The notes under the pieces were generated by a model, which was not told the DNA's origin, ran no database searches, and saw nothing but the letters and a program-made list of their open reading frames with translations. The position numbers and the translations under genes were made by a program. Below, piece by piece: positions 1 to 9,856 of a DNA stretch of 64,000 bases; within the stretch, counting starts at the first letter, position 1, and every line of letters begins with the position of its first letter. The stretch lies in NCBI RefSeq assembly GCF_001956985.1, contig NZ_CP019082.1, positions 1,054,001-1,118,000 on the forward strand, given 5' to 3'. This DNA is from Paludisphaera borealis (GTDB lineage: Bacteria; Planctomycetota; Planctomycetia; Isosphaerales; Isosphaeraceae).

Positions 1-1180
1 CGTCCTGCCCGACGCGGCGGCCGATCTGCGTCCGGAAGGGGGCCTTCGCGCCGCGCAACTGACCGACGACGGAGTGGCGGCGGTCGTCGACCTGCCGGCC
101 TTCGGATTCGCCTGGATTCCGCGCGAGTGCGATCCCGAACGTCCCGCCGCGCCACTCGGCAACGTCTCGGCGAGCGGGCGCGTTCTCAAAAACGAGTCGA
201 TCGAGGTGGAGATCGACGACGAGAGCGGGGGGATTCGGGGGATCATGGGGGTCGGCGAATCGACGGCCCGGCTGGGCCAGCAGTTCATCATGACGGGCCT
301 CGGCGAGGCCGACGGCAAGCCGATCGTCTCTCGGATGAAGCGCGAACGGTTCGAGGTCGAGTACGCCGGCCCGGCGCTCGTCCAGGCGGTCGCGACGTCA
401 CGGCTCGTCGATCCGGCCGACGGCCGCGCGCTGGCGCGGGTCGATCTTCGCTATCGACTCTGGACCGGCCGGCCGGTCGTCGAGATCGACGTCTCCCTGA
501 GTGACATCGACCCCAACTGGGCCGCCAACGCGGCCGGGGCCGACCCCTGGAAACATTACCTCGCCTGCCGCTGGGCCTGGCCCGATTCGAGCGCGATGCT
601 CAGGCGCACGGTTTTCTTCACGCCCGAGCTGAGCGAGCTGGAGCGGCCGGAGACGCCCGACGCGCTCGACGTCTCGACCCGTCGCCAGCGCACGGCGATG
701 ATCTTCGGCGGCCTCCCCTATCACCAGAAGGCCGGCGGCCGGATGCTCGACACGCTGCTCGTGGCCGGCTCAGAGACCGGGCGCAACTTCCGCGTCGGGG
801 TCGTCCTCGATCTCGAACATCCGTTCCACGCGGCCCAGGACTGGACCTCCCCCGCTCCGGTGGTCGCGACCGACGACGGCCCCCCCGCGATGGGCGATCG
901 CGGCTGGCTGATGAACGTCGACCACAAGGCCGTGGCGGTCACGCACGTCGGGTTCACGCCGACGACCTTCGACGACCGCGGCTGGGGCCTCGTCGTCCAC
1001 CTCGTCGAGACCGCCGGCCAGGCCGCCCGCTGCCGGCTCCGGTTCTTCCGCAACCCGACCTGGGCGCGACAGTGCGACTTCCAGGGCGAGGCCGTCGTCG
1101 ACCTCAACGTCGACGGCGACGCCGTGCTCCTCGACCTCATGCCCAACGAGTTGGCGCGGATCGAGGTCTCGTTCGGTTAG
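1..1180 (+). CDS. GH38-like alpha-mannosidase family protein, C-terminal part (5' truncated by window)
   Basis: The frame is open from base 2, so the gene begins before the window; only about the last 392 residues are seen. The visible part is an all-beta region of the kind that follows the catalytic barrel in glycoside hydrolase family 38: a stretch reading LKNESIEVEIDDESGGI, then arginine- and tryptophan-rich strands, and a C-terminal strand ending in LMPNELARIEVSFG, which resembles the usual GH38 tail. The catalytic barrel and its metal ligands lie outside, so activity cannot be judged. GH38 enzymes remove alpha-mannose from glycans. No downstream partner is obvious; the next gene begins about 125 bases later on the same strand. 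The assignment rests on the overall pattern of the tail and is moderate. Confidence 0.6.
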   Translation, partial: VLPDAAADLRPEGGLRAAQLTDDGVAAVVDLPAFGFAWIPRECDPERPAAPLGNVSASGRVLKNESIEVEIDDESGGIRGIMGVGESTARLGQQFIMTGLGEADGKPIVSRMKRERFEVEYAGPALVQAVATSRLVDPADGRALARVDLRYRLWTGRPVVEIDVSLSDIDPNWAANAAGADPWKHYLACRWAWPDSSAMLRRTVFFTPELSELERPETPDALDVSTRRQRTAMIFGGLPYHQKAGGRMLDTLLVAGSETGRNFRVGVVLDLEHPFHAAQDWTSPAPVVATDDGPPAMGDRGWLMNVDHKAVAVTHVGFTPTTFDDRGWGLVVHLVETAGQAARCRLRFFRNPTWARQCDFQGEAVVDLNVDGDAVLLDLMPNELARIEVSFG

Positions 1181-1304
1181 GGGAGCGCGATCGGCCGGAC
1201 GGTTCCCCTAAGAAACCGCCGTGAGTAACGTATAGATAGAGTACGGATGCCATCTCCGTTCCGGGCTGCGAGACGTCATTTCGCCCGACTCGTGCGAGGT
1301 CACC

Positions 1305-4300
1305 ATGAAACTGTCGAGTCTAGCTCTGATCGCCGCGGCGGGTTCCCTGACGATTCTCTGCGGCGCGTTCGCCGGCCGCCTCGGCGCGGAGCCTCCCAGG
1401 TCTAAGGACGCGTTCGACGCCCTATTCAAGCAGGGGAATTTCAAGGACGCCTATAACGGCTACCGCGCATTGGCCCTCAACCCGTCGGCCGATCAGGGCG
1501 ACGTCGACGTGTCGTTGCGTCAGGGGCTGCAATGTCTGGCGCAACTGGGGCGTGAAGCCGAATCGGACGAGTTCCTCGAAGCCGTCGTCGCCGCGTGGAA
1601 GAACGACGGCCGCGTACTCACGTCCGTGGCCGAGTGCTATCTGGACGGCGTCCAGCACAACGGATCGATCGTCGCCGGCAAGTTCTCCCGAGGGCGACAG
1701 CGCCAGCCGGGGCGGTTCGTGGCCACGGCCGACCGCGACCGCGTCCGGGCCTTGCAATTGCTGCTTCAGGCCATGCCCCAGATGAAAGCCGACCGCGACC
1801 GGAACCGGGCGGGACGGTTCTTCCTGACCCTGGCGAACGCCCTGGCCTTCGAGCGGATTCCCGGGGCCGCCTGGCGGTTTCAGAGCCTGACCTCGCTGGA
1901 GACGCTCCCCGACTACGACGAGCAGCAATACTTCGGAGGATGGCGCGGCGGAGGCGGCGGCGCCACGGGTGCCCCCGTCGACGCCGACGGCAAGCCGGTC
2001 TATTACCAGGTTCCCGAGAGCTTCGAGAAGGCGGCGAACGACGGCCAGCGGTGGCGGTGGGCGCTCGCGCAAGCGGCGGAGGCCAATCCCGAACTGGTCA
2101 ACACGGTCCGTTTCACGCTCGGCCAGTTCGTGCTCAGCCAGTTCGGCGTTCAGACGATCGCGGGTGTTGAACCTTTCCAGGGCGAGGACGGGGAAGCTCC
2201 CGTTACGAGTCCCTACGCGTTCGAAACTCTGCGTGACGACGAGACCATGGCGCGGCTGGCGACGGGTGTCAAACGCTTCACTCTGCCCGACGAGTTCAAC
2301 CCAATCAAGATCTTCCAGGAGATAGTCGAGAAGCCCTCGACCGGCAAGGCTGAGGACGCGGTGCAGATGCTGGCGTCGATCTTCGCCAACCGCCGCCAGT
2401 TCGTCCGCTCGGCCGAATACTGGGCGCTGGCAAAGGCGAAGTACGGCGACCCTCACAAGACGTATCAGAATCAACTTGACCAGATCACCGGCGGATGGGG
2501 CGAGTTCGGAACCCTGGCGACCCAGCCGGCGGGCCGCGGCGCGACGGTCGACTATCGGTTCCGCAACGGCCGGCTCGTCCACTTCGAAGCCCACCGCATC
2601 CTGTTCGACAAGCTGCTCGACGACGTCAAGGCTTATATCAACACGCGACCGCACCAACTCGACTGGCAGCAGCTCAACATCGACGACGTCGGGACACGCC
2701 TGGTGACGCTGAATCAGCAGCAGTATCTCGGCGAGTCGGTCGCGCGCTGGGACCTCGCTCTCGACCCTCTGTCCGGCCATTTCGATAAGCGAATCACCGT
2801 CTCGACTCCCTTGCAGAAAGCCGGCGCCTATCTGCTGACCGCCCGGGTCGAGGGGGGCAACACCAGCCGGATCGTGGTCTGGCTCGACGACACAGTCTTG
2901 ATCCGCAAGCCGATGGAGAAGCAGTCGTATTACTACGCGGCCGATGCGCGGACGGGCAAGCCGATCGCCGGCGCCGACGTCGAGCTGTTCGGCTGGCGGA
3001 TGCGGAACATCATCGGGACCAACAAGTTCGAGACCGACGTCAAGACCGAGGCGTACCGGACCGACGACGCGGGCCAGGTCTTCGCGCCGATCCCCGAGCC
3101 GCGAGCGGACGAGAGAGGCCCGTTTCAGTGGCTGGCGACCGCCCGGACGGCCGACGGACGGCTTGCGCATCTCGGGTTCTCGAACGTCTGGCGGATCGAC
3201 CGGCAAGACCCGTTGTACGATCAGGTCCGCGTTTACACGATCACCGACCGCCCCGTGTACCGGCCCGGCGCCCCGGTGCGGTTCAAGTTCTGGGTCGCGC
3301 GGTCGCGGTACGACCAGCCCGACGCCTCCGACTTCGCCGGACAGGATTTCCAGGTCGAGATCCACAATCCCAAGGGTGAGAAGGTCTTCACCAAGACCCT
3401 CCGTTCCGACGCGTTCGGCGGTTTCGACGGCACGTTCGAGCTACCCTCCGACGCCGCGCTCGGGACGTACCAGGCGGTCGTCGTCGATCGCGGCGGCGGC
3501 ACGTTCCGCGTCGAGGAGTACAAGAAGCCCGAGTTCGAGGTCAAGGTCGACGCTCCGACCAAGCCCGTGATGCTCGGCGAGAAGGTCAAGGCGACGATCA
3601 AGGCCGACTACTACTTCGGCGGCCCCGTCACCGAGGCGAAGGTCAAGTACAAGGTCACCCGCACCAACGCCGACGAGCGTTGGTTCCCGGTCGGCCGCTG
3701 GGATTGGCTTTACGGCTCGGGCTACTGGTGGTTCGCGGCCGACTCTTCGTGGTATCCCGGGTGGTCGCGGTGGGGGATGTTCCGCCGGTCGCCGCCGTGG
3801 TGGGGAAGCCGCCAGGGGCCGCCCGAAGTCGTCGCCCAGGCCGAGGTTCCGATCCGCCCCGACGGCACGATCGAGGTCGAGATCGACACCGCGCTCGCCA
3901 AGGCCTCTCACCCCAACCACGACCATCGTTACGAGATCGAGGCTGAAGTCGTCGATCAGTCGCGGCGGACGATCGTCGGCAACGGCAAGGTTCTGGTCGC
4001 CCGCAAGCCGTTCGCCGTTTATACGTGGGTCGAGCGCGGTCATTACCGCGCGGGCGACGTGATCGAGGCCGGCGTCCGGGCTCAGACGCTCGACAACAAG
4101 CCGGTCGTCGGCAAGGGGACGCTCAAGCTCCTCAAGGTCACGTACGAGGCCGACGGCAAGCCCGTCGAGACGGCCGTCGAAAGCTGGCCGCTGACCCTCG
4201 ACGCCGACGGTCAGACGCATCAGACGATCAAGGCCGCCCAGGACGGCCAGTACCGGCTCTCGGCCGAGGTCGACGACGGCCAGGGACACGCGATCGAAGG

Positions 4301-7300
4301 AGGCTATCTGCTGACCGTCACCGGGCAGGGCTTCGACGGCGCGAGCTTTCGGTTCAACGACCTGGAGATCATCCCCGAGCAGAAGGAATACCGGGCCGGC
4401 GAGAAGATCCGCCTGCTCATCAACGCCAACCAGGTCGATTCGACGGTCCTGCTGTTCGTCCGCCCGGTCGGGGGGACCTACCTTCCACCCCGGGTCGTGC
4501 GGATCAAGGGGAAGAGTACGATCGAGGAGATCGACGTCGCGCCGCGCGACATGCCCAACATGTTCATCGAGGCCCTGACCATCGCCGGCGGCAAGGTGTT
4601 CGACGAGGCCCGCGAGATCGCCGTGCCCCCCGAGTCGCGGGTCGTGAACGTCGAGGTCACTCCGTCGCAGGCGACGTACAAGCCCGGCGAGAAGGCCAAG
4701 ATCGCCCTCAAGCTGACCGGCCCCGACGGCAAGCCGTTCGCCGGCTCGACCGTCGTGACCGTCTACGACAAGGCCGTCGAGTACATCTCGGGCGGCTCGA
4801 ACGTCCCCGAGATCAGGGACGCCTTCTGGAACTGGAAGCGGACGCACAACCCGCAGACCGCTTCGAGCCTCGACCTCAACTTCGGGAACCTGCTCAAGCC
4901 GGGCGAGATCGCGATGCAAACCCTGGGCGCGTTCGGCGGATTCCCCGGCGGCGGGCCCCCATGGCAGGTCGGGTTCACGTTCCAGATGCCGGGTCGTCGG
5001 ATGTTCGGCATGCAGGCCGCGATGGCGCCCGCGCCGATGGCCGCCGGCATGGGCGGTATGGGGGGCGAGATGGAAGGTGCCCGGATGATGGCCAAGGGCG
5101 ACGCCGCCGAGGTAGGCGAAAAGGACAAGGCCGCTGCGGTCCCGAACGGTCCCCAGCCCGTCGTCCGCACGAACTTCGCCGACACCGCGTACTGGGCGGC
5201 GGCCGTCGAGGCCCGGCCCGACGGGACGGCGGACGTCGAGTTCCCGCTGCCCGACAGTCTCACCACCTGGAAGACCCGCGCCTGGACGCTCGGCAAGGGG
5301 ACCCAGGTCGGCCAGGCCGAGGCCGAGATCGTCACGTCCAAGGACCTTCTGGTCCGGCTCCAGGCCCCTCGGTTCTTCGTCCAGAAGGACGAGGTCGTGC
5401 TGTCGGCGGTCGTCCACAATAAGCTCAAGGACGCGAAGCAGGTCCAGGTGATCCTTGAACTCGACGGCAGCGTGCTCGAACCGATGGTCGAGACGTCGAA
5501 GACCGTCATGATCGCCGCCGGCTCCGAGACCCGGGTCGACTGGCGGGTGAAGGTCGCGCACGAAGGCCAGGCCGTGATCCGCATGAAGGCGCTCTCGGAC
5601 GTTGATTCCGACGCCGCCCAGATGAGCTTCCCGGCCTACGTCCACGGCATGCTCAAGATGGAAGCCTTCGCCGGCGCGCTTCGCCCAGACGAGAACGAGG
5701 GCCAGGTGTTTGTGCGCGTCCCCGAAGACCGCCGCCCCGATCAGACGAAGCTCGAAGTGCGGTACTCGCCGACCCTCGCCGGCGCGCTGGTCGACGCTCT
5801 GCCCTACCTCGCCGACTACCCATACGGCTGCACCGAGCAGACGCTCAACCGGTTCCTCCCCACGGTCATCACCCAGCGGGCGATCATCGACCTGGGCGTC
5901 GATCTGAAGGCGGTCCGCGACAAGCACACGAACCTCAACGCCCAGCAGTTGGGCGACGGCCGCGACCAGGCCAGGCGGTTGAAGGTCGGCGACGGCAACC
6001 CGGTCTTCGACGTCGACGAGGTCGTCAAGATGGCCCGCGCGGGCATTCAGCGGCTCGCCGACATGCAGCTCGACGACGGCGGCTGGGGCTGGTTCTCCGG
6101 CTTCGGCGAGCACTCCTCGGCTCACATGACGGCCCTGGTCGTGCACGGGCTCCAGCTCGGCCGGCAGAACGACCTGGCGCTTCCCGAGGGGATGCTCGAA
6201 CGCGGCCTGACGTGGCTCACGACCTACCAGGCCAAGCAGGTCCAGCTTCTGGAGAACGGCGTCAGCGAGGTCAAGCCGTACAAGAAGAACGTCGACGACG
6301 TCGACGCTTTCGTCTTCATGGTCCTGTGCGACGCCGAAGTCCGCAACGAGAAGATGCTCGGCTTCCTCGACCGCGACCGCACCCACCTGGCCGTCTACGG
6401 CAAGTGTCTGTTCGGCCTGGCTCTCGAACGGATCGGCGAGCGCGACAAGCTAGCGATGGTTTTGCAGAACGTCCGCCAGTACCTTGTCGAGGACGACGAG
6501 AACCAGACGGCCTACCTGAAGCTTCCGAACGAAGGCTACTGGTGGAGCTGGCACGGCAGCGACACCGAGACCGACGCCTTCTATCTGAAACTTCTCGTCC
6601 GGACCGACCCCAAGGGCCGGACCACGTCGAGGCTGGTCAAGTACGTCCTCAACAACCGCAAGCACGGCTGTTACTGGAACTCGACCCGCGACACGGCGTT
6701 CAACATCGAGGCCCTGGCTGAATACCTCAAGGCCAGCGGCGAGAACAAGCCCGACATGACCGTCACGGTTGCCGTCGACGGCCAGGCTCGCAAGGAGGTC
6801 CGGATCACCCCCGCCGACCTGTTCAGCTTCGACGGCACGCTGACCCTTGAAGGCAAGGCACTCGACTCGGGCGAGCACAAGATCTCGATCGTCAAGAAGG
6901 GGACCGGGCCGCTCTACTACAACACCTACCTGACCAACTTCACGCTCGAAGACCCGATCACCCGCGCCGGGCTCGAAATCAAGGTCGACCGCAAGGTCTA
7001 TCGCCTGATCCGCGACGACAAGACGGTCGACGCGGCCGGGGGCCGAGGGCAGGTCGTCGGCCATCGCGTCGAGAAGTACAAGCGCGAGCTGCTGCCCGAA
7101 GGGGCGACGCTCAAGAGCGGCGAGCTGGTCGAGGTCGAGCTTGAGATCGACAGCAAGAACGACTACGAGTACCTCGTCTTCGAGGACTACAAGGCGGCCG
7201 GCTTCGAGCCCGTCGAGGTCCGCAGCGGCTACAACGGCAACGACCTCGGCGCCTACGTCGAGTTCCGCGACGAGCGGGTCGCGTTCTTCGTCCCGTCGCT

Positions 7301-7445
7301 CGGCCGGGGCCGCCGCAGCGTCTCGTACCGCCTGCGGGCCGAGATCCCCGGCGCGTTCCACGCCCTGCCCGCCCGAGCCGAGGCCATGTACGCGCCCGAG
7401 CTGAAGGGCAATTCCGACGAGATCAAGCTCAACATCGTCGATTGA
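1305..7445 (+). CDS. alpha-2-macroglobulin family protein with GCTEQ thioester motif
   Basis: A 2046-residue exported protein. Residues 1-29 form a signal peptide (MKLSSLALIAAAGSL then a polar region). A helical, TPR-like N-terminal part (about 35-400) is followed by repeated beta MG-type domains containing RPVYRPGAPVRFKFW near 650. A Trp-rich insertion lies near 790-840, a Gly/Met/Ala-rich bait-like segment near 1200-1280, and the complement-like thioester domain contains YGCTEQT with Cys1509. The Cys and Gln needed for an internal thioester are present (CTEQ, compared with CLEQ in E. coli YfhM). Bacterial members trap attacking proteases near the cell envelope and often pair with PbpC; no penicillin-binding protein is nearby here. 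The ATG start is the first Met in frame and gives a proper signal peptide. Confidence 0.93.
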   Translation: MKLSSLALIAAAGSLTILCGAFAGRLGAEPPRSKDAFDALFKQGNFKDAYNGYRALALNPSADQGDVDVSLRQGLQCLAQLGREAESDEFLEAVVAAWKNDGRVLTSVAECYLDGVQHNGSIVAGKFSRGRQRQPGRFVATADRDRVRALQLLLQAMPQMKADRDRNRAGRFFLTLANALAFERIPGAAWRFQSLTSLETLPDYDEQQYFGGWRGGGGGATGAPVDADGKPVYYQVPESFEKAANDGQRWRWALAQAAEANPELVNTVRFTLGQFVLSQFGVQTIAGVEPFQGEDGEAPVTSPYAFETLRDDETMARLATGVKRFTLPDEFNPIKIFQEIVEKPSTGKAEDAVQMLASIFANRRQFVRSAEYWALAKAKYGDPHKTYQNQLDQITGGWGEFGTLATQPAGRGATVDYRFRNGRLVHFEAHRILFDKLLDDVKAYINTRPHQLDWQQLNIDDVGTRLVTLNQQQYLGESVARWDLALDPLSGHFDKRITVSTPLQKAGAYLLTARVEGGNTSRIVVWLDDTVLIRKPMEKQSYYYAADARTGKPIAGADVELFGWRMRNIIGTNKFETDVKTEAYRTDDAGQVFAPIPEPRADERGPFQWLATARTADGRLAHLGFSNVWRIDRQDPLYDQVRVYTITDRPVYRPGAPVRFKFWVARSRYDQPDASDFAGQDFQVEIHNPKGEKVFTKTLRSDAFGGFDGTFELPSDAALGTYQAVVVDRGGGTFRVEEYKKPEFEVKVDAPTKPVMLGEKVKATIKADYYFGGPVTEAKVKYKVTRTNADERWFPVGRWDWLYGSGYWWFAADSSWYPGWSRWGMFRRSPPWWGSRQGPPEVVAQAEVPIRPDGTIEVEIDTALAKASHPNHDHRYEIEAEVVDQSRRTIVGNGKVLVARKPFAVYTWVERGHYRAGDVIEAGVRAQTLDNKPVVGKGTLKLLKVTYEADGKPVETAVESWPLTLDADGQTHQTIKAAQDGQYRLSAEVDDGQGHAIEGGYLLTVTGQGFDGASFRFNDLEIIPEQKEYRAGEKIRLLINANQVDSTVLLFVRPVGGTYLPPRVVRIKGKSTIEEIDVAPRDMPNMFIEALTIAGGKVFDEAREIAVPPESRVVNVEVTPSQATYKPGEKAKIALKLTGPDGKPFAGSTVVTVYDKAVEYISGGSNVPEIRDAFWNWKRTHNPQTASSLDLNFGNLLKPGEIAMQTLGAFGGFPGGGPPWQVGFTFQMPGRRMFGMQAAMAPAPMAAGMGGMGGEMEGARMMAKGDAAEVGEKDKAAAVPNGPQPVVRTNFADTAYWAAAVEARPDGTADVEFPLPDSLTTWKTRAWTLGKGTQVGQAEAEIVTSKDLLVRLQAPRFFVQKDEVVLSAVVHNKLKDAKQVQVILELDGSVLEPMVETSKTVMIAAGSETRVDWRVKVAHEGQAVIRMKALSDVDSDAAQMSFPAYVHGMLKMEAFAGALRPDENEGQVFVRVPEDRRPDQTKLEVRYSPTLAGALVDALPYLADYPYGCTEQTLNRFLPTVITQRAIIDLGVDLKAVRDKHTNLNAQQLGDGRDQARRLKVGDGNPVFDVDEVVKMARAGIQRLADMQLDDGGWGWFSGFGEHSSAHMTALVVHGLQLGRQNDLALPEGMLERGLTWLTTYQAKQVQLLENGVSEVKPYKKNVDDVDAFVFMVLCDAEVRNEKMLGFLDRDRTHLAVYGKCLFGLALERIGERDKLAMVLQNVRQYLVEDDENQTAYLKLPNEGYWWSWHGSDTETDAFYLKLLVRTDPKGRTTSRLVKYVLNNRKHGCYWNSTRDTAFNIEALAEYLKASGENKPDMTVTVAVDGQARKEVRITPADLFSFDGTLTLEGKALDSGEHKISIVKKGTGPLYYNTYLTNFTLEDPITRAGLEIKVDRKVYRLIRDDKTVDAAGGRGQVVGHRVEKYKRELLPEGATLKSGELVEVELEIDSKNDYEYLVFEDYKAAGFEPVEVRSGYNGNDLGAYVEFRDERVAFFVPSLGRGRRSVSYRLRAEIPGAFHALPARAEAMYAPELKGNSDEIKLNIVD

Positions 7446-7476
7446 GCCGGTGGGACGGGTATGCCGAGCCCCCAAA

Positions 7477-7554
7477 TACGAGCCCGAAACGCCAGCGAGT
7501 GCACGGCTTCGACTGGCCGACCGGAAATGCACTCGCTGGCGCTTCGGGCTTGTA
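7477..7554. repeat. palindromic intergenic repeat, copy 1
   Basis: Two 27-base arms (7477-7503 and 7528-7554) are inverted copies of each other with a mismatch or two, around a 24-base loop. The core of the left arm reads GCCCGAAACGCCAGCGAGTG. The same arm occurs at 40296-40325, 41023-41102 and 43104-43193. It lies between the converging ends of the alpha-2-macroglobulin and ThuA genes, so it could also act as a bidirectional hairpin terminator. It resembles REP-type elements in size and symmetry; no transposase is adjacent. Confidence 0.85.
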
Positions 7555-7645
7555 CGAGGCCGGGTTTCCTACGGCGTCATGATGGTTTGAATTTGGGAGG
7601 AATCCACCTCAGGTCGTGCTCAACCTGATTGGAAACCGCGCTGAC

Positions 7646-8410
7646 TCATCTTTTCCCGGCTGCCCAGTCGATCCCCTGGAGGACCAAGCGGTTGAAACCG
7701 GGGTTGCGGAGCGGGTCGTCCTTGTCCGGCCCGAAGTCGCGGTGGCCGAAGACGGTGTGGAAGACGCGGCCCTTGCCGAAGGTCTGGGTCCATGCGATCG
7801 GCCAGGCGACTCCCTCGAATTCGACGACGGCCAGCGGCTCGACGCCGGGCGTCATCTGGAGGTGGTAGTACAGCTCGTCCTTGAGCGGGAAGTCCGAGAG
7901 CCCCTTCGCGACCGGATTGTCGGGCTGGGCGATCTTGACGGTGTAGTCCCCCTTGCGGACCTTGCCGTCGGGAAGTCCGAAGTGCGAGAAGACGCCGCCG
8001 AGCATGAGCTTGAACTCGGGTTCCCAGTCGGCCGGAGCGTTGTCGCCGCCGTGAATCGAGACGTAGCCCTTGCCCGACTGGACGAAGGCGACGAGGGCCA
8101 ATTGCTGGGCCTTGGTGAGCTTGATCTCGGGCGCGCGGCGATCGGCGATGGCGACGACCAGGTCGTACTTGGCCAGGGCCGGGGTGTCGAGAACGGCGGC
8201 CTCCTCGGTCACGGTCACCTCGTAGCGGCCGGTGTTCTCAAGCTCGGCGGTAAGGTAGAATGCCTGTTCGCGGTATCCGTGATGCTCCCGCTGGCCTCCC
8301 GAGAGCAACAGAACCTTGGCGCCGCCGGGCGCTTTTTTCTGGGCGAGCGCCGGGGCGCACGGGAGGCCGATCAGGCAGAGGCAAAGCCAACCAATCGCGG
8401 ATCGAGTCAC
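7646..8410 (-). CDS. ThuA-like domain secreted protein
   Basis: A 254-residue protein with an N-terminal signal peptide (hydrophobic residues 5-20, then ALAQ|KK). The mature part has the ThuA/glutamine-amidotransferase-like fold pattern: VLLLSGG at the first strand, a YDLVVAIAD strand, GKGYVSIHGGDNA near the middle, and WTQTFGKGRVFHTVFGHRD near the end. ThuA was named from trehalose utilisation, but in planctomycetes such proteins are abundant and usually sit with sugar-acting oxidoreductases; the substrate is unknown. The gene faces the alpha-2-macroglobulin gene tail to tail, with a palindromic repeat between them. Its upstream region is divergent from the small secreted protein at 8533. 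Family call is secure, function is not. Confidence 0.85.
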   Translation of the reverse strand: MTRSAIGWLCLCLIGLPCAPALAQKKAPGGAKVLLLSGGQREHHGYREQAFYLTAELENTGRYEVTVTEEAAVLDTPALAKYDLVVAIADRRAPEIKLTKAQQLALVAFVQSGKGYVSIHGGDNAPADWEPEFKLMLGGVFSHFGLPDGKVRKGDYTVKIAQPDNPVAKGLSDFPLKDELYYHLQMTPGVEPLAVVEFEGVAWPIAWTQTFGKGRVFHTVFGHRDFGPDKDDPLRNPGFNRLVLQGIDWAAGKR

Positions 8411-8532
8411 GGCTGCGCTCCTCGGGGCTGCGGACGTCGGGACGAAGACCTCACGCGTAGGGTAGTCGCAATTTCGGCCCGTCGCAAGCGGCGACGTCGG
8501 CCGACCGTATCAATCAACAGAGAGGACGAATC

Positions 8533-9105
8533 ATGAAGCGTACGTATTTCCAGGCTCGTCGATTCTTCGGCGTCGCCGCGAGCCTCGTCGTGGCCGCGGG
8601 CCTCATGGGCGCCGACGATCCCAAGAAGACGGTCGAAGCGGGCGGAGTGACTTTCAAGGCGCCCGAGTCGTGGAAGTCGGTCCCGACCAAGTCCCAGATG
8701 CGTAAGGCCCAGCTTCGGGTCGAGCCGATCAAGGGCGACGACTTCCCGGCCGACTTGGTCGTCTACGTGTTCCCCGGCGGCGCCGGCAGCGTCGACGCCA
8801 ACGTCGAGCGTTGGCAGAAACAGTTCAAGGATGCCGACGGCAAGACCCCCAAGATCGAGAGCAAGAAGGTCAAGGCGAAGAACGCCGAGGCGACCCGGGT
8901 CGAGACCTCGGGCTTGTACCACCCCACGGCCTTCCCCGGCATGCCCGCCGAGCCCGACCGGCCCAACGCCCGGCTCCTGGGCGCGATCGTCGTGACCGAC
9001 AAGTACGGCTACTTCCTGAAGATGGTCGGACCCGACAAGACCATGAAGGAAGCTTCCAAGGCCTTCGACGAGCTGATCTCCTCGCTCGAGGTCGGCGAGA
9101 ACTGA
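8533..9105 (+). CDS. hypothetical secreted protein
   Basis: I do not recognise a named family. The 190-residue product starts with a signal peptide (MKRTYFQARRFFGVAASLVVAAGLMGA) and the mature part is a small soluble domain: FKAPESWKSVPTKSQMRKAQLRV, a strand reading DLVVYVFPGGAG, a Lys-rich helix, and a C-terminal helix KTMKEASKAFDELISSLEV. This layout (an early strand with PESW, late helix ending the chain) looks like small periplasmic domains that are often attached to membrane proteins in planctomycetes, but that is only an impression. A strong ribosome site (AGAGGACG) sits 5-6 bases before the ATG. The zinc-ribbon gene follows after 15 bases and is probably co-transcribed. Confidence 0.75.
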   Translation: MKRTYFQARRFFGVAASLVVAAGLMGADDPKKTVEAGGVTFKAPESWKSVPTKSQMRKAQLRVEPIKGDDFPADLVVYVFPGGAGSVDANVERWQKQFKDADGKTPKIESKKVKAKNAEATRVETSGLYHPTAFPGMPAEPDRPNARLLGAIVVTDKYGYFLKMVGPDKTMKEASKAFDELISSLEVGEN

Positions 9106-9120
9106 GAGAGGATCGGGTCC

Positions 9121-9687
9121 ATGTCGTCCGCGACCATCGTCTGCGCGCGTTGCACGCTCGCGAACTACGGGACGGACCGCTTCTGCGCGGGCTGCGGGTT
9201 GCCGATGGGCGGCGTGCAGCCCGACGCCGGTGCCGCGGCCGAGGCGCTCGGGCCCTACGAGGCGCCCGAGCCCGCCGACCCCGACGTCGAGCGGACGATT
9301 CACGCGTTCGTCGAGCGCTCCGGCTTCGAGATCGCCCCCGCCCCTCGCGGCTGGCAGGCGACCGTCCCGTTGCGCCTCGACCGCCGGCAGGCCGTCTACC
9401 TCGGCCCGGCGGGCGTCGACGCCGAGGGCCGCGCCCTGGTCGCGTTCGTCTCGGTCTGCGGGCCGGTCAACGACCGCGACTGCCGCATCCTCCTGAAGCT
9501 CAACGCTCGCATGACCGACGGCTGCTTCGCCATCCGCGTCCTGCGCGGCGAGGAGTATTTCGTCTTCGTCGAGAACCTCCCCGTCGCTTTCTGCGCCCTG
9601 ATCGACTCCCAGAAGCTCCTGCGGCGGATCGCCGACCTGGCCGACGGCCTCGAAGACCGCCTCTCGCGCGGCCGCGACCTCTACTGA
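9121..9687 (+). CDS. zinc-ribbon domain hypothetical protein
   Basis: A 188-residue cytoplasmic protein. The first 30 residues hold a two-CXXC zinc ribbon (Cys8, Cys11, Cys22, Cys25; CARC...CAGC). After a Pro/Glu-rich linker (to about residue 55) comes an alpha/beta domain with FVERSGFEIAPAPRGWQATVPL, then LDRRQAVYLGP and a C-terminal helix. No export signal is present. The second domain resembles the YbjN/type III chaperone-like sensory fold in its strand pattern, but I cannot confirm it. The ATG is preceded by GAGAGAGGATCG and lies 15 bases after the secreted protein gene, so the two probably form a transcription unit. Confidence 0.75.
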   Translation: MSSATIVCARCTLANYGTDRFCAGCGLPMGGVQPDAGAAAEALGPYEAPEPADPDVERTIHAFVERSGFEIAPAPRGWQATVPLRLDRRQAVYLGPAGVDAEGRALVAFVSVCGPVNDRDCRILLKLNARMTDGCFAIRVLRGEEYFVFVENLPVAFCALIDSQKLLRRIADLADGLEDRLSRGRDLY

Positions 9688-9856
9688 CCGTCAAACGTCC
9701 TATTTCAACACCACTCGCTGTCCCTCGTGATGGCTTGAGATCTCGTCCGGGATGTGATTGACTATCGAGTATGCATGCATTGTCTCTCGTGCGCCTCGTA
9801 ACCCCGGGGTCATCGGGAGGGGCCATGGTTGCCTCGCGTAGAGTGGAGAAGACCGG

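Noticed and set aside
3441-6386. 981-codon minus-strand frame
   Set aside because: It is a mirror of the alpha-2-macroglobulin gene. High-GC genes often leave long open frames on the opposite strand; the product is Arg/Asp/Val-biased with no family motif.
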